A stretch of 64,000 nucleotides of DNA from Glacieibacterium frigidum (GTDB lineage: Bacteria; Pseudomonadota; Alphaproteobacteria; Sphingomonadales; Sphingomonadaceae), in assembly GCF_007097155.1 (NCBI RefSeq), contig NZ_VJWA01000001.1:1273501-1337500 (forward strand), written 5' to 3'. Both the position numbers and the translations under genes were made by a program. Below the pieces are notes generated by a model, which was not told the origin of the DNA, searched no databases, and saw only the letters and a list, made by a program, of their open reading frames with translations. Shown piece by piece: positions 52,839-62,204 of the stretch (its first letter is position 1; the number at the start of each line of letters is the position of its first letter).

Positions 52839-53600
52839 ATGATGCCGGCTGCAACGCTCGCGGGGAGGGCAGCCATCACGACCGCCGTCCTGCTGCCGGG
52901 CAACATGTGCGACGCGCGGCTATGGTCGGGCGGCGGGTCGATGGTCGCGGCCGTTCTGGCGGCGCGCGGGTTCGGAGCCGCCCATGCCGGCATGCTGGAT
53001 CAATCGACGATCGCGGATATGGCGGCGGCGGTGCTGGCGCGCGTGCCGGGTCGCCTGCTGCCGATCGGCTTCTCGATGGGCGGGATCGTCGCGCTGGAGA
53101 TGACGCGGCAGGCCCCCGAACGTATCGCGGGCCTCGTATTGGTCGATACCAACGCCGGCGCTGATCTGCCCGAGCGCTCAGCGGTGCGACCGGTTCAACA
53201 GGCGCGGGTGCGGGCCGGCGCGCTGCCGACGATCGTGGCCGACGAGCTGAAGCCCACCTATCTCGCCGCCGCCAACCGCGGTGACACTGCGCTCAAGGAC
53301 CTGTTGTTCGACATGGCGATGGGTCTTGGGGACGACGTCTTCTGCGCCCAGAGCGAGGCGCTGCGCACGCGCGCCGACCTGGGGCCGGTGCTCGACGGTT
53401 TCGCGGATCCCGTGCTGTTCGCGGTCGGCGCGGAGGACGCGCTGTGCCCGCCCGACTGGCACGCCGCGATGGCGGCACGCTGCGCCCGCGCGACCTTGCG
53501 CGTCATCGACGGGGCGGGGCACATGCTGCCGCTCGAACGGCCGCACGAACTCGCGGCGGCGATCGGCCGCTGGCTCGACGATATCGGGGAGATGCCATGA
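52839..53600 (+). CDS. Alpha/beta hydrolase
   Basis: I choose the double ATG at 52839/52842 (MMPAATLAG); the frame upstream crosses the operator and a divergent gene. The 253-residue protein has VLLPGNMCDARLW as oxyanion-hole strand, the nucleophile elbow GFSMGG (Ser near residue 83), FAVGAEDALCPP with the catalytic Asp and GAGHMLPLERP with the catalytic His. This is the esterase/C-C hydrolase type common in catabolic operons. It is the first gene of a three-gene operon and overlaps the next start. Confidence 0.82.
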   Translation: MMPAATLAGRAAITTAVLLPGNMCDARLWSGGGSMVAAVLAARGFGAAHAGMLDQSTIADMAAAVLARVPGRLLPIGFSMGGIVALEMTRQAPERIAGLVLVDTNAGADLPERSAVRPVQQARVRAGALPTIVADELKPTYLAAANRGDTALKDLLFDMAMGLGDDVFCAQSEALRTRADLGPVLDGFADPVLFAVGAEDALCPPDWHAAMAARCARATLRVIDGAGHMLPLERPHELAAAIGRWLDDIGEMP

Positions 53601-54730
53601 CCATCAAGACCACGCACGTCGGCTCGCTGCCGCGCTCAAAGGCGGTGACCGACCTCGTCTTCGCGGCCGAACGCGGCGAGGCCATCGACGGCGCCGAGTT
53701 CGACCGCGTCATCGGCGCGGCAGTCGACGATATCGTCGCGCGGCAGGTCGCGGCGGGCATCGACCTGGTGTCCGACGGCGAGATGTCGAAGATCAGCTAT
53801 GCGACGTACATCAAGGACCGCATCACCGGCTTCGACGGCGACTCCCCGCGCACCCCGCCTGCCGACCTCGAGGACTTTCCGGGGTTCCTGACGCGCCAGG
53901 CGGCGAGCGGCGGCACGCCGACCTATCGCCGCCCGAAGTGCGTCGGGCCGGTTGCGCCGAAGACGCTCGCCCCGCTCGAGGCCGACCTCGCGCACATGGC
54001 GGCGGCGATGGCGAGCCACGCACCCGCGGGCGGCTTCATGAACGCCGCGTCACCCGGCGTCATCGCGCTGTTCCAGCCGAACGAGCATTATGCGACCCAG
54101 GACGATTACCTCGAGGCGCTCGCCGAGGCGATGCGGCCCGAATACGAGGCGATCGTCGCGGCGGGGCTGATCCTGCAGCTCGACAGCCCCGACCTCGGGC
54201 TGGGCCGCCACATGATGTACAAGGGGCGAACGGACGCCGAGTATCTGACGCTGATCGGCGGGCACGTCGACGTGCTCAACCACGCGCTGCGCAACGTCGA
54301 TGCGTCGCGCGTCCGGATGCACGTCTGCTGGGGCAATTACGAAGGGCCACACACCCACGACGTCGAGATGGGAGTGATCCTGCCGACGCTGATGAACGCC
54401 AAGCCCGCCGGCCTGTTGTTCGAGACGTCGAACCCCCGCCACCAGCACGACTGGAACTACTTCGCCGAGATGATCGCGATCATTCCCGACGACAAGATAT
54501 TGATCCCCGGCGTGATCGATTCGACGACCAACTTCGTCGAGCACCCGCGCGTCGTCGCCGAGCGGATCGAGCGGTTCGTCGGCATCGTCGGCGCAGAGCG
54601 CGTCATCGCCGGGACCGACTGCGGCTTCTCGACCTTCGCCGGCTTTGGCGCGGTCGACCCCGACATCGTCTGGGCCAAGCTCAAGACGTTGAGCGAAGGT
54701 GCGGCGCTGGCGTCGGAGCGACTAGCATGA
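53597..54730 (+). CDS. Cobalamin-independent methionine synthase II family (MetE C-domain-like) protein
   Basis: The ATG overlaps the hydrolase stop. The 377-residue protein begins TTHVGSLPRSKAVTD, the conserved entry of the UROD/MetE barrel, and carries VSDGEMSKISYATY, a metal-type HVCWGNYEGPHTHD (His-x-Cys), a Glu in LLFETSNPRHQHDW, GVIDSTTNFVEHP, and AGTDCGFSTFAG with the final Cys ligand. This single-domain group lacks the MetE N-half and includes thiol-directed C1 or alkyl transferases such as epoxyalkane:CoM transferase. The substrate here is unknown; a step that demethylates or removes a thiol-linked group is possible. Confidence 0.82.
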   Translation: MTIKTTHVGSLPRSKAVTDLVFAAERGEAIDGAEFDRVIGAAVDDIVARQVAAGIDLVSDGEMSKISYATYIKDRITGFDGDSPRTPPADLEDFPGFLTRQAASGGTPTYRRPKCVGPVAPKTLAPLEADLAHMAAAMASHAPAGGFMNAASPGVIALFQPNEHYATQDDYLEALAEAMRPEYEAIVAAGLILQLDSPDLGLGRHMMYKGRTDAEYLTLIGGHVDVLNHALRNVDASRVRMHVCWGNYEGPHTHDVEMGVILPTLMNAKPAGLLFETSNPRHQHDWNYFAEMIAIIPDDKILIPGVIDSTTNFVEHPRVVAERIERFVGIVGAERVIAGTDCGFSTFAGFGAVDPDIVWAKLKTLSEGAALASERLA

Positions 54731-55479
54731 CGCTTAAGTCCCGCATCGCCGAGGGCCGGCCGCTGCTCGGCACCTTCGTCAAGACGCCCCACCATGCGGT
54801 CGTCGAGGTGCTCGCCCATTCGAGCCTCGACCTGCTGGTGCTCGATGCCGAGCATGCGCCGTTCGACCGGCGCGACCTCGACGTGTGCATTCTCGCGGCG
54901 CGCGCGGCGGGCATGGTGGTGGTCGTGCGGCCGGCCGATGGCGGCCACTCGGCGATCCTCAATGCGCTCGACTGCGGTGCCGACGGCGTTCTCGTGCCGC
55001 ACGTCCGCACCGCCGGCGAGGCGCGCGCCGTCGCGCAGGCCGCGCAGTTCGGGCCGGGGGGGCGTGGTTATGCGGGGTCGCCGCGTGCAGCGGCCTATGG
55101 CGGCGTTGCGATGGCCGAGCATCGTGCGGCGTCCGCAGCGCGCACCGTGGTGATCGCGCAGCTCGAGGATCTGGAGGCGCTCGACGATCTCGACGCTATT
55201 CTCGCGGTCGAGGGCATCGACGCCTTCTTCATCGGCCGCGCCGACCTGACCGTCGCGCTCGGCTGTGCGTCGATGGACGATGCCCCCGTGGTCGCGGCGG
55301 TGACGCGCATCTGCACGGCAGCCGTCGCAGCAAGGCGCCCGGTCGGCATGTTCATCGCGCGGCCCGGCGACACTGCGCAGTGGGTGGAGCAGGGGGCGAC
55401 GCTGTTCGTGCTGGGCTCCGACCACGGCTTCATCCGCGCCGGGGCGGAGGCGTTGCGGGCTGCGACGGGGCTGAGCTAG
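54727..55479 (+). CDS. HpcH/HpaI-family aldolase
   Basis: The 250-residue protein has the class II pyruvate aldolase pattern: LLGTFVKTPHHAVVEVLAHSSLDLLVLDAEHAPFD, metal and base residues in VVVVRPADG, the GADGVLVPHVRTAGEA segment, a Glu in AQLEDLEAL, and IDAFFIGRADLTVALG for the second metal ligand. Family members cleave 2-keto-3-deoxy acids or 4-hydroxy-2-oxoacids to pyruvate plus an aldehyde. That makes it a likely final carbon-splitting step. Its start overlaps the previous stop (ATGA). Confidence 0.87.
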   Translation: MTLKSRIAEGRPLLGTFVKTPHHAVVEVLAHSSLDLLVLDAEHAPFDRRDLDVCILAARAAGMVVVVRPADGGHSAILNALDCGADGVLVPHVRTAGEARAVAQAAQFGPGGRGYAGSPRAAAYGGVAMAEHRAASAARTVVIAQLEDLEALDDLDAILAVEGIDAFFIGRADLTVALGCASMDDAPVVAAVTRICTAAVAARRPVGMFIARPGDTAQWVEQGATLFVLGSDHGFIRAGAEALRAATGLS

Positions 55480-56381
55480 GCCGACCCCGGCCCGCGCACG
55501 ATGAACGCCGTCGCGGTGCCCGACAGGGTGCGCGACAGGCCGCGCGGCACGGTCGCGGTGTCGCCTTCGCCCATGTCGATCTGCCCGCCGTCCCAGTCGA
55601 TCGCCAGCGCGCCGCGGTGGACGAAGATCACTTCGACACCCGCCACCGTCTCGGCTTCGCCCGCGCCGTCGAGATCGAGGCGATGCAGCGTGAAGCCATG
55701 CGGCGCAGCGAGCGGCCCATCGGCGGCAATCACCGGGGTCTCACCGCTCCCGGTGCGATCGCGCGCCACCAGATGCTCGGCCTGCGCGTCGGTGTAGCGC
55801 GTCAGCGCCGCGACCTGATCGGGCGTCGTCGGCGGCATCGGCACGGCGTCGTCGGGCACCGCCTCGCCCTTCGCGGTGTCGACCAGCCGGCCCGATGCGA
55901 GCAGCACCAGCCCGTAGTCACGCGCGAGGTCGAACACCTTCGGCGCCCAGGTCACGCGGCCGGGATCGTCGCCGCCCAGCACCGCCCACAGGAAGCCGGT
56001 GTCATCGCCGATATTGGTGAAACCGCGAAATGTCCTGGTCGGCAGCGAGATCGTGTCGCCGGGTCCGCACTCGACGCGCGCGTCGTTGCCATGCTCGCCC
56101 AGGTCGAAGCGCCAGCGGCCCGAGTGGACGACGAAGACCTCGGCGGTGTCGTGGCTGTGCTGCGAATTCACGCACCCCGGCGGCTGACGCGCGCCGCCGA
56201 TGTTGAAGCCGTGCGGCGCGGCGATGTGGACGAACTGGTCGGGGTTCTCCGACACGCCCGGGCCGATGATCGTGAAATTCTCCTTCGTTTCCGACCCCGG
56301 CGTTCGGCTGTCGATGAAGGCGTTGTGGCACGGGCGGAGGTCGGCGTAGCGGACGACCTGCGGGGCGAGAGGACTGGTCAC
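55476..56381 (-). CDS. Bicupin protein
   Basis: The start chosen is the GTG at 56381 ([12 protein letters not shown]) behind GGAGAAACGCAA; the ATG at 56447 would place the operator inside the gene. The 301-residue protein has two cupin domains: the first with [21 protein letters not shown] and [16 protein letters not shown], with a full His/Glu metal set, and the second with [33 protein letters not shown]. It could be a dioxygenase, isomerase or lyase of the pathway, or bind an intermediate. Its 3' end meets the aldolase tail-to-tail. Confidence 0.72.
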   Translation of the reverse strand: MTSPLAPQVVRYADLRPCHNAFIDSRTPGSETKENFTIIGPGVSENPDQFVHIAAPHGFNIGGARQPPGCVNSQHSHDTAEVFVVHSGRWRFDLGEHGNDARVECGPGDTISLPTRTFRGFTNIGDDTGFLWAVLGGDDPGRVTWAPKVFDLARDYGLVLLASGRLVDTAKGEAVPDDAVPMPPTTPDQVAALTRYTDAQAEHLVARDRTGSGETPVIAADGPLAAPHGFTLHRLDLDGAGEAETVAGVEVIFVHRGALAIDWDGGQIDMGEGDTATVPRGLSRTLSGTATAFIVRGPGSA

Positions 56382-56385
56382 TTGC

Positions 56386-56408
56386 GTTTCTCCGGAATCT
56401 GGAGAAAC
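56386..56408. promoter_or_regulatory. Palindromic operator candidate, site 2
   Basis: Perfect 8-base arms GTTTCTCC and GGAGAAAC around seven bases (GGAATCT). It lies between the leftward bicupin gene (start 56381) and the rightward HisD-like gene (start 56459). Nearly identical to the site at 52804. One arm doubles as the bicupin ribosome-binding site on the minus strand, so part of the match may reflect that. Confidence 0.58.
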
Positions 56409-56458
56409 ATCGGCCCCGCGATGCGCGGTGTCAACCGTGCCGAACAAGGGACACCATC

Positions 56459-57775
56459 ATGGCGATCTGGCTCAAGCGCGGTGCGACGACCGAGGCAAAG
56501 GCGGCGACCGACCGCAGCGTGCGCGACACGGTCGAGGGCATCTTGGCCGATATCGAGGCACGCGGCGATGCGGCGATTCGCGAGCTGAGCGTCAAATTCG
56601 ACAAGTGGGACCGCGACGATTACCGCCTGTCCCCTGCCGAGGTGCAGGCGTGCATCGACCAGCTGACCGGCCAGGACCTGAAAGATATCGAGTTCGCGCA
56701 GACGCAGGTGCGCAACTTCGCGCAGATCCAGCGCGCCAGCATGACCGATGTCGAGGTCGAGACGCTTCCCGGCGTCGTGCTCGGCCACAAGCACCTGCCG
56801 CTCAACGCCGCCGGCTGCTACGTCCCCGGCGGCAAATACCCGCTGCTCGCGTCGGCGCACATGAGCGTGATCACCGCCAAGGTCGCGGGCGTGCCGCGCG
56901 TCGTGACGTGCGCGCCGCCGTTCCAGGGCAAGCCCGCACCCGCGATCGTCGCCGCGCAGCACATGGCGGGGGCGGACGAGATCTGGTGCCTCGGCGGCAT
57001 CCAGGCGGTCGGCGCGATGGCGATCGGCACGGCGAGCATGGCTCCGGTCGACATCCTCGTCGGCCCCGGCAACGCCTTCGTAGCGGAGGCCAAGCGCCAG
57101 CTGTTCGGCCGCGTCGGCATCGATCTTTTCGCCGGGCCGACCGAGACCCTCGTCATCGCCGACGAGATCGGCGCCGACGGGGAGCTGTGCGCCACCGACC
57201 TGCTCGGGCAGGCCGAGCATGGGCCCGACTCGCCCGCCATCCTGCTCACCACCAGCCGCAAGCTCGCCGAGGATACGATGCGCGAAGTCGAGCGGCTGCT
57301 CCTCATCCTGCCCACCGCCGACATCGCCCGCCGGGCCTGGGAGAGCTTCGGCGAGGTCATCGTGGCCGCGGACGACGCCGAGATGGTCCGCATCGCCGAC
57401 GAGATCGCCAGCGAGCACGTCCAGGTGATGACGCGCGACCCCGATTACTTTCTTGAGCATATGACCAATTACGGCGCGCTGTTCCTCGGCAACCGCACCA
57501 ATGTCAGCTACGGCGACAAGGTCATCGGGACCAACCACACGCTGCCGACCAAGAAGGCCGCGCGCTACACGGGCGGGCTGTGGGTCGGCAAGTTCATCAA
57601 GACCTGCACCTACCAGCGCGTGCTGACCGACGAGGCAAGCACGATGATCGGCGAATATTGCAGCCGCCTGTGCGCGCTCGAAGGCTTTGCCGGGCACGGC
57701 GAGCAGGCCAATATCCGCGTGCGCCGCTACGGCGGACGCAACGTGCCCTACGGCGGCCGGGCCGAAGCCGCGTGA
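56459..57775 (+). CDS. Histidinol-dehydrogenase-family oxidoreductase, HpsN-like
   Basis: The ATG follows AAGGGA. The 438-residue protein keeps the HisD fold and metal site: [17 protein letters not shown], the zinc-type QAEHG in [15 protein letters not shown], the catalytic Glu-His in [11 protein letters not shown], and [30 protein letters not shown]. The KTCTYQ variant separates it from true HisD and is shared with HpsN, which oxidises dihydroxypropanesulfonate in two steps to a carboxylate. No histidine genes are near. It probably oxidises a primary alcohol to an acid in this pathway. The SDR gene overlaps its stop. Confidence 0.85.
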   Translation: MAIWLKRGATTEAKAATDRSVRDTVEGILADIEARGDAAIRELSVKFDKWDRDDYRLSPAEVQACIDQLTGQDLKDIEFAQTQVRNFAQIQRASMTDVEVETLPGVVLGHKHLPLNAAGCYVPGGKYPLLASAHMSVITAKVAGVPRVVTCAPPFQGKPAPAIVAAQHMAGADEIWCLGGIQAVGAMAIGTASMAPVDILVGPGNAFVAEAKRQLFGRVGIDLFAGPTETLVIADEIGADGELCATDLLGQAEHGPDSPAILLTTSRKLAEDTMREVERLLLILPTADIARRAWESFGEVIVAADDAEMVRIADEIASEHVQVMTRDPDYFLEHMTNYGALFLGNRTNVSYGDKVIGTNHTLPTKKAARYTGGLWVGKFIKTCTYQRVLTDEASTMIGEYCSRLCALEGFAGHGEQANIRVRRYGGRNVPYGGRAEAA

Positions 57776-58536
57776 TCCTGCCGCGCACGCCGTCGCTGCG
57801 CCTCGACGGACGGCGTGCGCTGGTTACCGGGGCAGGGCGTGGCATCGGGCTGGCGCTCGCGGCGGCGCTCGCCGATGCCGGGGCGCAGGTGACGCTGTGC
57901 GCGCGGTCGTCGGAGGAGATCGAGGCGGGGGCAGCGGCGATACGCGAGGCGGGCGGACAGGCCGATGCTGCGGTGCTCGACGTCGCCGACCTCACCGCGG
58001 TCGCGGCGTTCTTCGCGGCACGGCCGGCGTTCGACATCCTCGTCAACAATGCCGGCACAAACCGACCCAAGCCGATGATCGACGTGACCGAGGACGACTA
58101 CGACGCGGTTCTCGACCTCAACCTGAAGTCCGCGTTCTTCGTCGCCCAGGGCTGCGTTCGAGCCATGCTCGCTGCGGGCACGCGCGGCAGCCTGATCCAT
58201 GTCGGCAGCCAGATGGGCCATGTCGGCGGCCCCAACCGGTCGCTCTACTGCGCGTCGAAATGGGGGCTGGAGGGGATGAACAAGGCGCTGGCGCTCGACC
58301 TCGCAAGCGCGGTCATCCGCTCGAACACCATCGCGCCGACCTTCATCGACACGCCGCTGACCCGCCCGTTCTTCGAGGATGCGGCATTCAAGGCCAGCGT
58401 GCTCGCGAAGATCAAGCTGGGCCGGCTCGGCACCGTCGAGGACCTGATGGGTGCGGTCGTCTTCCTTGCCTCCGACGCTGCGGCGCTGATCACCGGCACC
58501 AGCCTGGTGGTGGATGGCGGCTGGACCGCGGACTGA
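57772..58536 (+). CDS. SDR-family oxidoreductase
   Basis: The GTG start overlaps the HisD-like stop. The 254-residue classical SDR has the cofactor motif TGAGRGIG (near residues 19-26), NNAG (near 87-90), the catalytic Ser (VGSQMG), the YCASK motif with Tyr and Lys, and the [11 protein letters not shown] loop. It would interconvert an alcohol and a ketone with NAD(P). An HpsN-like/SDR pair also occurs in known sulfopropanediol pathways, so a diol substrate is plausible. It converges on the helicase gene, with four bases between. Confidence 0.9.
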   Translation: MILPRTPSLRLDGRRALVTGAGRGIGLALAAALADAGAQVTLCARSSEEIEAGAAAIREAGGQADAAVLDVADLTAVAAFFAARPAFDILVNNAGTNRPKPMIDVTEDDYDAVLDLNLKSAFFVAQGCVRAMLAAGTRGSLIHVGSQMGHVGGPNRSLYCASKWGLEGMNKALALDLASAVIRSNTIAPTFIDTPLTRPFFEDAAFKASVLAKIKLGRLGTVEDLMGAVVFLASDAAALITGTSLVVDGGWTAD

Positions 58537-58539
58537 GCC

Positions 58540-60816
58540 TCAGACCACCTCGACGAAGCTGTCGAGGACGCGCTTGGCCCCCGCCTTTTCGAACTCGATC
58601 TCCAGCTTGTTGCCCTCGATCGACGTGACCGCGCCGTAACCGAACTTCGAATGGAAGACGCGGCTGCCGACGCTTACGTCGCTGCGTCCCTTCATGCCGA
58701 CCGACACCGCACTCGCGCGGGCTTCGAGCACGGGGCCGCGACCGGGCAGGCCCGAGGTGCCGACCGTCGTCGCGCGCGCCCAGCCGGGGCCGCGGCCGGT
58801 TGCGCGGCCGACGTCGGCAAACGGGTCCTGGCCGCTGCCGAGTGCGGCGCGCCACAGGCTGGGGCCGCCACTCATCGTCGTGGTCACCTCGACATGGTCG
58901 GGCGGCAGCTCGCTGACGAAGCGCGACGGGATACTCGATGTCCATTGCCCGTAGATGCGACGATTGGCGGCGTGGAAGATCGTCGCCGCCTTCTTGGCGC
59001 GGGTGATCCCGACATACGCGAGGCGGCGCTCCTCCTCGAGACTCGCGTTGCCGCCCTCGTCGAGCGCGCGCTGCGAGGGGAACACCCCTTCCTCCCAGCC
59101 GACGAGGAAGACGTGGTCGAACTCCAGCCCCTTGGCGGCATGGAGGGTCATGATCGTGATGTATTCGGCCTCGTCGCCCTGGTCGTTGTCCATGACAAGG
59201 CTGACATGTTCGAGGAACGCCTGCATCGACTCGTATTCGTCCATCGCGCGCGTCAGCTCGGTCAGGTTCTCCAGCCGGCCGTCGGCCTCGACGCTGCGCT
59301 GCGCCTGGTACATCGCGACCATCCCCGATTCCTCGATGATGACGCGCGCGAGGTCCTGGTGCGACAGGGATTCGAGCTGCCCGCGCCAGCGCGCGAGGTC
59401 GGCGACGAAGGTCGCGAGGCTGCGACGCGCGGCGGGCGTCAGCTCGTCGGTCTCGATCAGCATCGCCGCCGCCGTCGACAGCGGCACGTCGCGGACGCGC
59501 GCGAGGGTGTGCAGCGCGGCCATCGCCTTGTCGCCCAGTCCGCGCTTGGGCAGGTTGACGATGCGCTCGAACGCCAGCCCGTCCGACGGCGAGACCACGA
59601 CGCGGAAATAGGCGAGCGCGTCGCGGATTTCGGCGCGCTCGTAGAAGCGGAAGCCCCCGACGATCTTGTAGGGCAGGCCGATCGCGATGAAGCGGTCCTC
59701 GAACTCGCGGGTCTGGAACTGCGCGCGGACGAGGATGGCGAGGTCGTTGAGACTGGCCCCCTGGCGCTGCAGCCGCTCGGCGGCGTCGCCGACCAGCCGC
59801 GCCTCTTCGGGCCCGTCCCACACGCCGGTGACCTTGACCTGGTCGCCGTGGGTGCGATCGGTCCAGAGCGTCTTGCCGAGGCGCCCCGAGTTCTTGCCGA
59901 TCAGCCCGCCCGCGGCCCCCAGGATGTGCGGCGTCGAGCGGTAGTTCTGCTCCAGCCGGATCACCTTCGCGCCCGGAAAATCCTTCTCGAAGCGCAGGAT
60001 GTTGGCGACCTCCGCCCCGCGCCACGAATAGATCGACTGGTCGTCGTCGCCGACGCAGGCGATGTTCTTGCGCTCCTGCGCGAGCAGGCGCAGCCACAGA
60101 TACTGGCTGACGTTGGTATCCTGATACTCGTCGACGAGGATGTATTTGAAGCGCCGCTGATACTCCGACAGCACGTCGGGGTGCTGCTGGAAGATCGTCA
60201 GCATGTGAAGCAGCAGGTCGCCAAAATCGCAGGCGTTGAGCTGGACCAGCCGCTCCTGATAGCGCGCGTAGAGGGCCGGCGCCTTGCCGTCGGCATAATC
60301 GCGGCCGTCGCCGGGCAGCAGCTGGTCGGGGCGCGACCCGCGGTTCTTCCACTTGTCGATCAGCCCGGCGAGACCCTTGGCGGGCCAGCGCTTCTCCTCA
60401 ATCCCCGCCTCGGCCTGAACCTGCTTGAGCAGGCGCAGCTGGTCGTCGGTATCGAGGATGTTAAAGTTCGACTGCAGCCCGACGAGCCCCGCGTGCTTGC
60501 GCAGCATCCGCGCGGCGATCGCGTGGAAGGTGCCGAGGAAAGGCATCCCCTCGACCATGTCGCCCAGCATCGCGCCCATGCGGTGGCGCATCTCGCGCGC
60601 CGCCTTGTTGGTGAAGGTCACCGCCAGCACTTCGGACGGCCACGCCAGCCGCGTCACGATGATGTGCGCCAGCCGGCTGGTCAGCGCGCGCGTCTTGCCG
60701 GTGCCTGCACCCGCGAGGATCAACACGGGGCCCTCGGTGGTCAGCACGGCGTCGCGCTGCGGCGCGTTGAGACCCTGCAGATAGGGCGGGTCGGTCAGGG
60801 CGGGGGACGCAAGCAC
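58540..60816 (-). CDS. uvrD: ATP-dependent DNA helicase UvrD/PcrA
   Basis: A 758-residue superfamily 1A helicase. Motif I AGAGTGKT is at 35-42, DEYQDTN is the motif II region, GDDDQSIYSWRGA is motif III, QNYRSTPHIL motif IV, TMHAAKGLEFDHVFL-type motif V, and RRLAYVGITRAKK motif VI. The C-terminal Tudor-like element VGSRVFHSKFGYGAV follows. It acts in nucleotide excision and mismatch repair and in removing RecA or stalled polymerase. It is an ordinary chromosomal gene and shows the switch back to core genome after the catabolic locus. Confidence 0.95.
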   Translation of the reverse strand: MLASPALTDPPYLQGLNAPQRDAVLTTEGPVLILAGAGTGKTRALTSRLAHIIVTRLAWPSEVLAVTFTNKAAREMRHRMGAMLGDMVEGMPFLGTFHAIAARMLRKHAGLVGLQSNFNILDTDDQLRLLKQVQAEAGIEEKRWPAKGLAGLIDKWKNRGSRPDQLLPGDGRDYADGKAPALYARYQERLVQLNACDFGDLLLHMLTIFQQHPDVLSEYQRRFKYILVDEYQDTNVSQYLWLRLLAQERKNIACVGDDDQSIYSWRGAEVANILRFEKDFPGAKVIRLEQNYRSTPHILGAAGGLIGKNSGRLGKTLWTDRTHGDQVKVTGVWDGPEEARLVGDAAERLQRQGASLNDLAILVRAQFQTREFEDRFIAIGLPYKIVGGFRFYERAEIRDALAYFRVVVSPSDGLAFERIVNLPKRGLGDKAMAALHTLARVRDVPLSTAAAMLIETDELTPAARRSLATFVADLARWRGQLESLSHQDLARVIIEESGMVAMYQAQRSVEADGRLENLTELTRAMDEYESMQAFLEHVSLVMDNDQGDEAEYITIMTLHAAKGLEFDHVFLVGWEEGVFPSQRALDEGGNASLEEERRLAYVGITRAKKAATIFHAANRRIYGQWTSSIPSRFVSELPPDHVEVTTTMSGGPSLWRAALGSGQDPFADVGRATGRGPGWARATTVGTSGLPGRGPVLEARASAVSVGMKGRSDVSVGSRVFHSKFGYGAVTSIEGNKLEIEFEKAGAKRVLDSFVEVV

Positions 60817-60908
60817 GGGGAACAGTTAAGGAACGGCGGCCGCTTTGTCACCCGCCATTCGAGCCTGCGGCTTGTGCGGCGCGCGTGTTTCGGTGCCATA
60901 GTGCGGCG

Positions 60909-61469
60909 ATGCAAGCCTTCGACTTCCTTGCGGTCCTGCTGTCGATCATCCTCGGGCTGGCGATCACCGAGGTGCTGCAGGGATTTCGCAATCTGATCCT
61001 CGCGCGCGGCCGGGTGCGGCGCTACGCACCGTCGCTGATCTGGTCGGTGACGCTGATCGCCGCGACGACGCAGATGTGGTGGGCGATGTTCGGCCTGCGC
61101 GACCACGCGACCTGGACCTTCGGCGCCTTCACCGTCGTGCTGCTGCAGACGATCTTCCAGTATCTGGCGTCGGCGCTGGTGCTGCCGGCGACGGGGGAGG
61201 CCGGCGACGTCGACCTGCGTGCGCATTATTTCGACCATCGCCGCTGGTTCTTCGGCGCGCTGCTGGCGATGCTCGCGACGAGCCTGAGCAAGGACCTCGT
61301 GCTCGACGGCGCGATCCCGGTCGGCGCCAACCTCGGCTTTCACCTCGCGCTGATGGCGGCGTTCGCGGTGGCGATCCTGACGCGCGGCCCGCTCTATCAC
61401 CGCCTGCTCGCGCCCGCGGTCGCGCTGATCATCGCGGTCTATATCGCGCTGCTGTTCGACCGGCTGTAG
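60909..61469 (+). CDS. Small integral membrane protein, unknown function
   Basis: A 186-residue protein with about five to six hydrophobic helices (residues 3-22, 43-62, 72-92, 114-130, 139-157, 164-183). The start is the ATG at 60909 (MQAFDFLAVLL). It has no recognised motif and looks like a conserved hypothetical of the group. It is divergent from the helicase gene. Confidence 0.6.
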   Translation: MQAFDFLAVLLSIILGLAITEVLQGFRNLILARGRVRRYAPSLIWSVTLIAATTQMWWAMFGLRDHATWTFGAFTVVLLQTIFQYLASALVLPATGEAGDVDLRAHYFDHRRWFFGALLAMLATSLSKDLVLDGAIPVGANLGFHLALMAAFAVAILTRGPLYHRLLAPAVALIIAVYIALLFDRL

Positions 61470-62122
61470 TCGGCCGCCGCCACCGCCGCGACGAAAGCCG
61501 CGAGCTTGTCGGGGTCGAGCGCGCCGTCGGTGCGGACGCCCGAGCAGATGTCGACGCCGAAGGGCCGCACTTGCGCGATGGCCGCGCCGACGTTGCCGGC
61601 GTTCAGCCCGCCCGCGAGGAACACCGGCCGCGGGCTGGCCGCGACGAACGCCGCGCTGACCGCCCAGTCGTGGACGTCGCCGGTGCCGCCAAGGGTCGGC
61701 GTCGCGGCCCCCGGCCGGCCGGAATCGAGCAGGAAGGCATCGACGTGCGGCGCATAGGCCGGGATCAGGTCGATCACGCCTGCATCCTCGACATGGATCA
61801 CCTGGATGCGGCGGGTCAGCGGCAGCAGGCGGGCGAGCGCGGCGGACTCGGCCGGCGCGATGTGGCGAACGATCTGGACCGCTGCGGGCCGGGTACGCGT
61901 GACATGCGCCGCGATAGCCTGGGCGTCGCTTTCGGAGGTCAGCAAAACACTCGCGACCGGCGGCGGCACCGTCGCGGCGATGGCGGCGATCAGCGCGTCG
62001 TCGATCGGGCCGGGACCCGAGGGCATCGCGGCGACCAAGCCGACGGCATCGGCACCGTGATCAACCGCCAGCGCCGCTTCGGCGGGCGAGGCGATGCAGC
62101 AGATCTTGATCCGGGTACGCAT
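61439..62122 (-). CDS. trpF: Phosphoribosylanthranilate isomerase-family protein (TrpF-like)
   Basis: The start at 62122 (MRTRIKICCIASP) gives 227 residues; the extended frame upstream overlaps the divergent gene. It follows the TrpF barrel: the catalytic Cys in KICCI near residue 7, GADAVGLV, FLLDSG with the catalytic Asp, GGTGDVHDW and PVFLAGGLNAGNV, then GVDICSGVRTDG. In most TrpF proteins the motif is KICG; here Gly is replaced by Cys, and the protein may be a paralogue with altered use. It is not next to trpB or trpA. Its 3' end overlaps the membrane-protein gene by about 31 bases. Confidence 0.72.
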   Translation of the reverse strand: MRTRIKICCIASPAEAALAVDHGADAVGLVAAMPSGPGPIDDALIAAIAATVPPPVASVLLTSESDAQAIAAHVTRTRPAAVQIVRHIAPAESAALARLLPLTRRIQVIHVEDAGVIDLIPAYAPHVDAFLLDSGRPGAATPTLGGTGDVHDWAVSAAFVAASPRPVFLAGGLNAGNVGAAIAQVRPFGVDICSGVRTDGALDPDKLAAFVAAVAAADYSRSNSSAI

Positions 62123-62204
62123 GACCCACGCGCTACCTTGGGCGCATCGGCCTGTCACCCGGGCGGCTGGCGTCCAGCGTACTTTGGCGCGTAGGCTGTC
62201 CACC

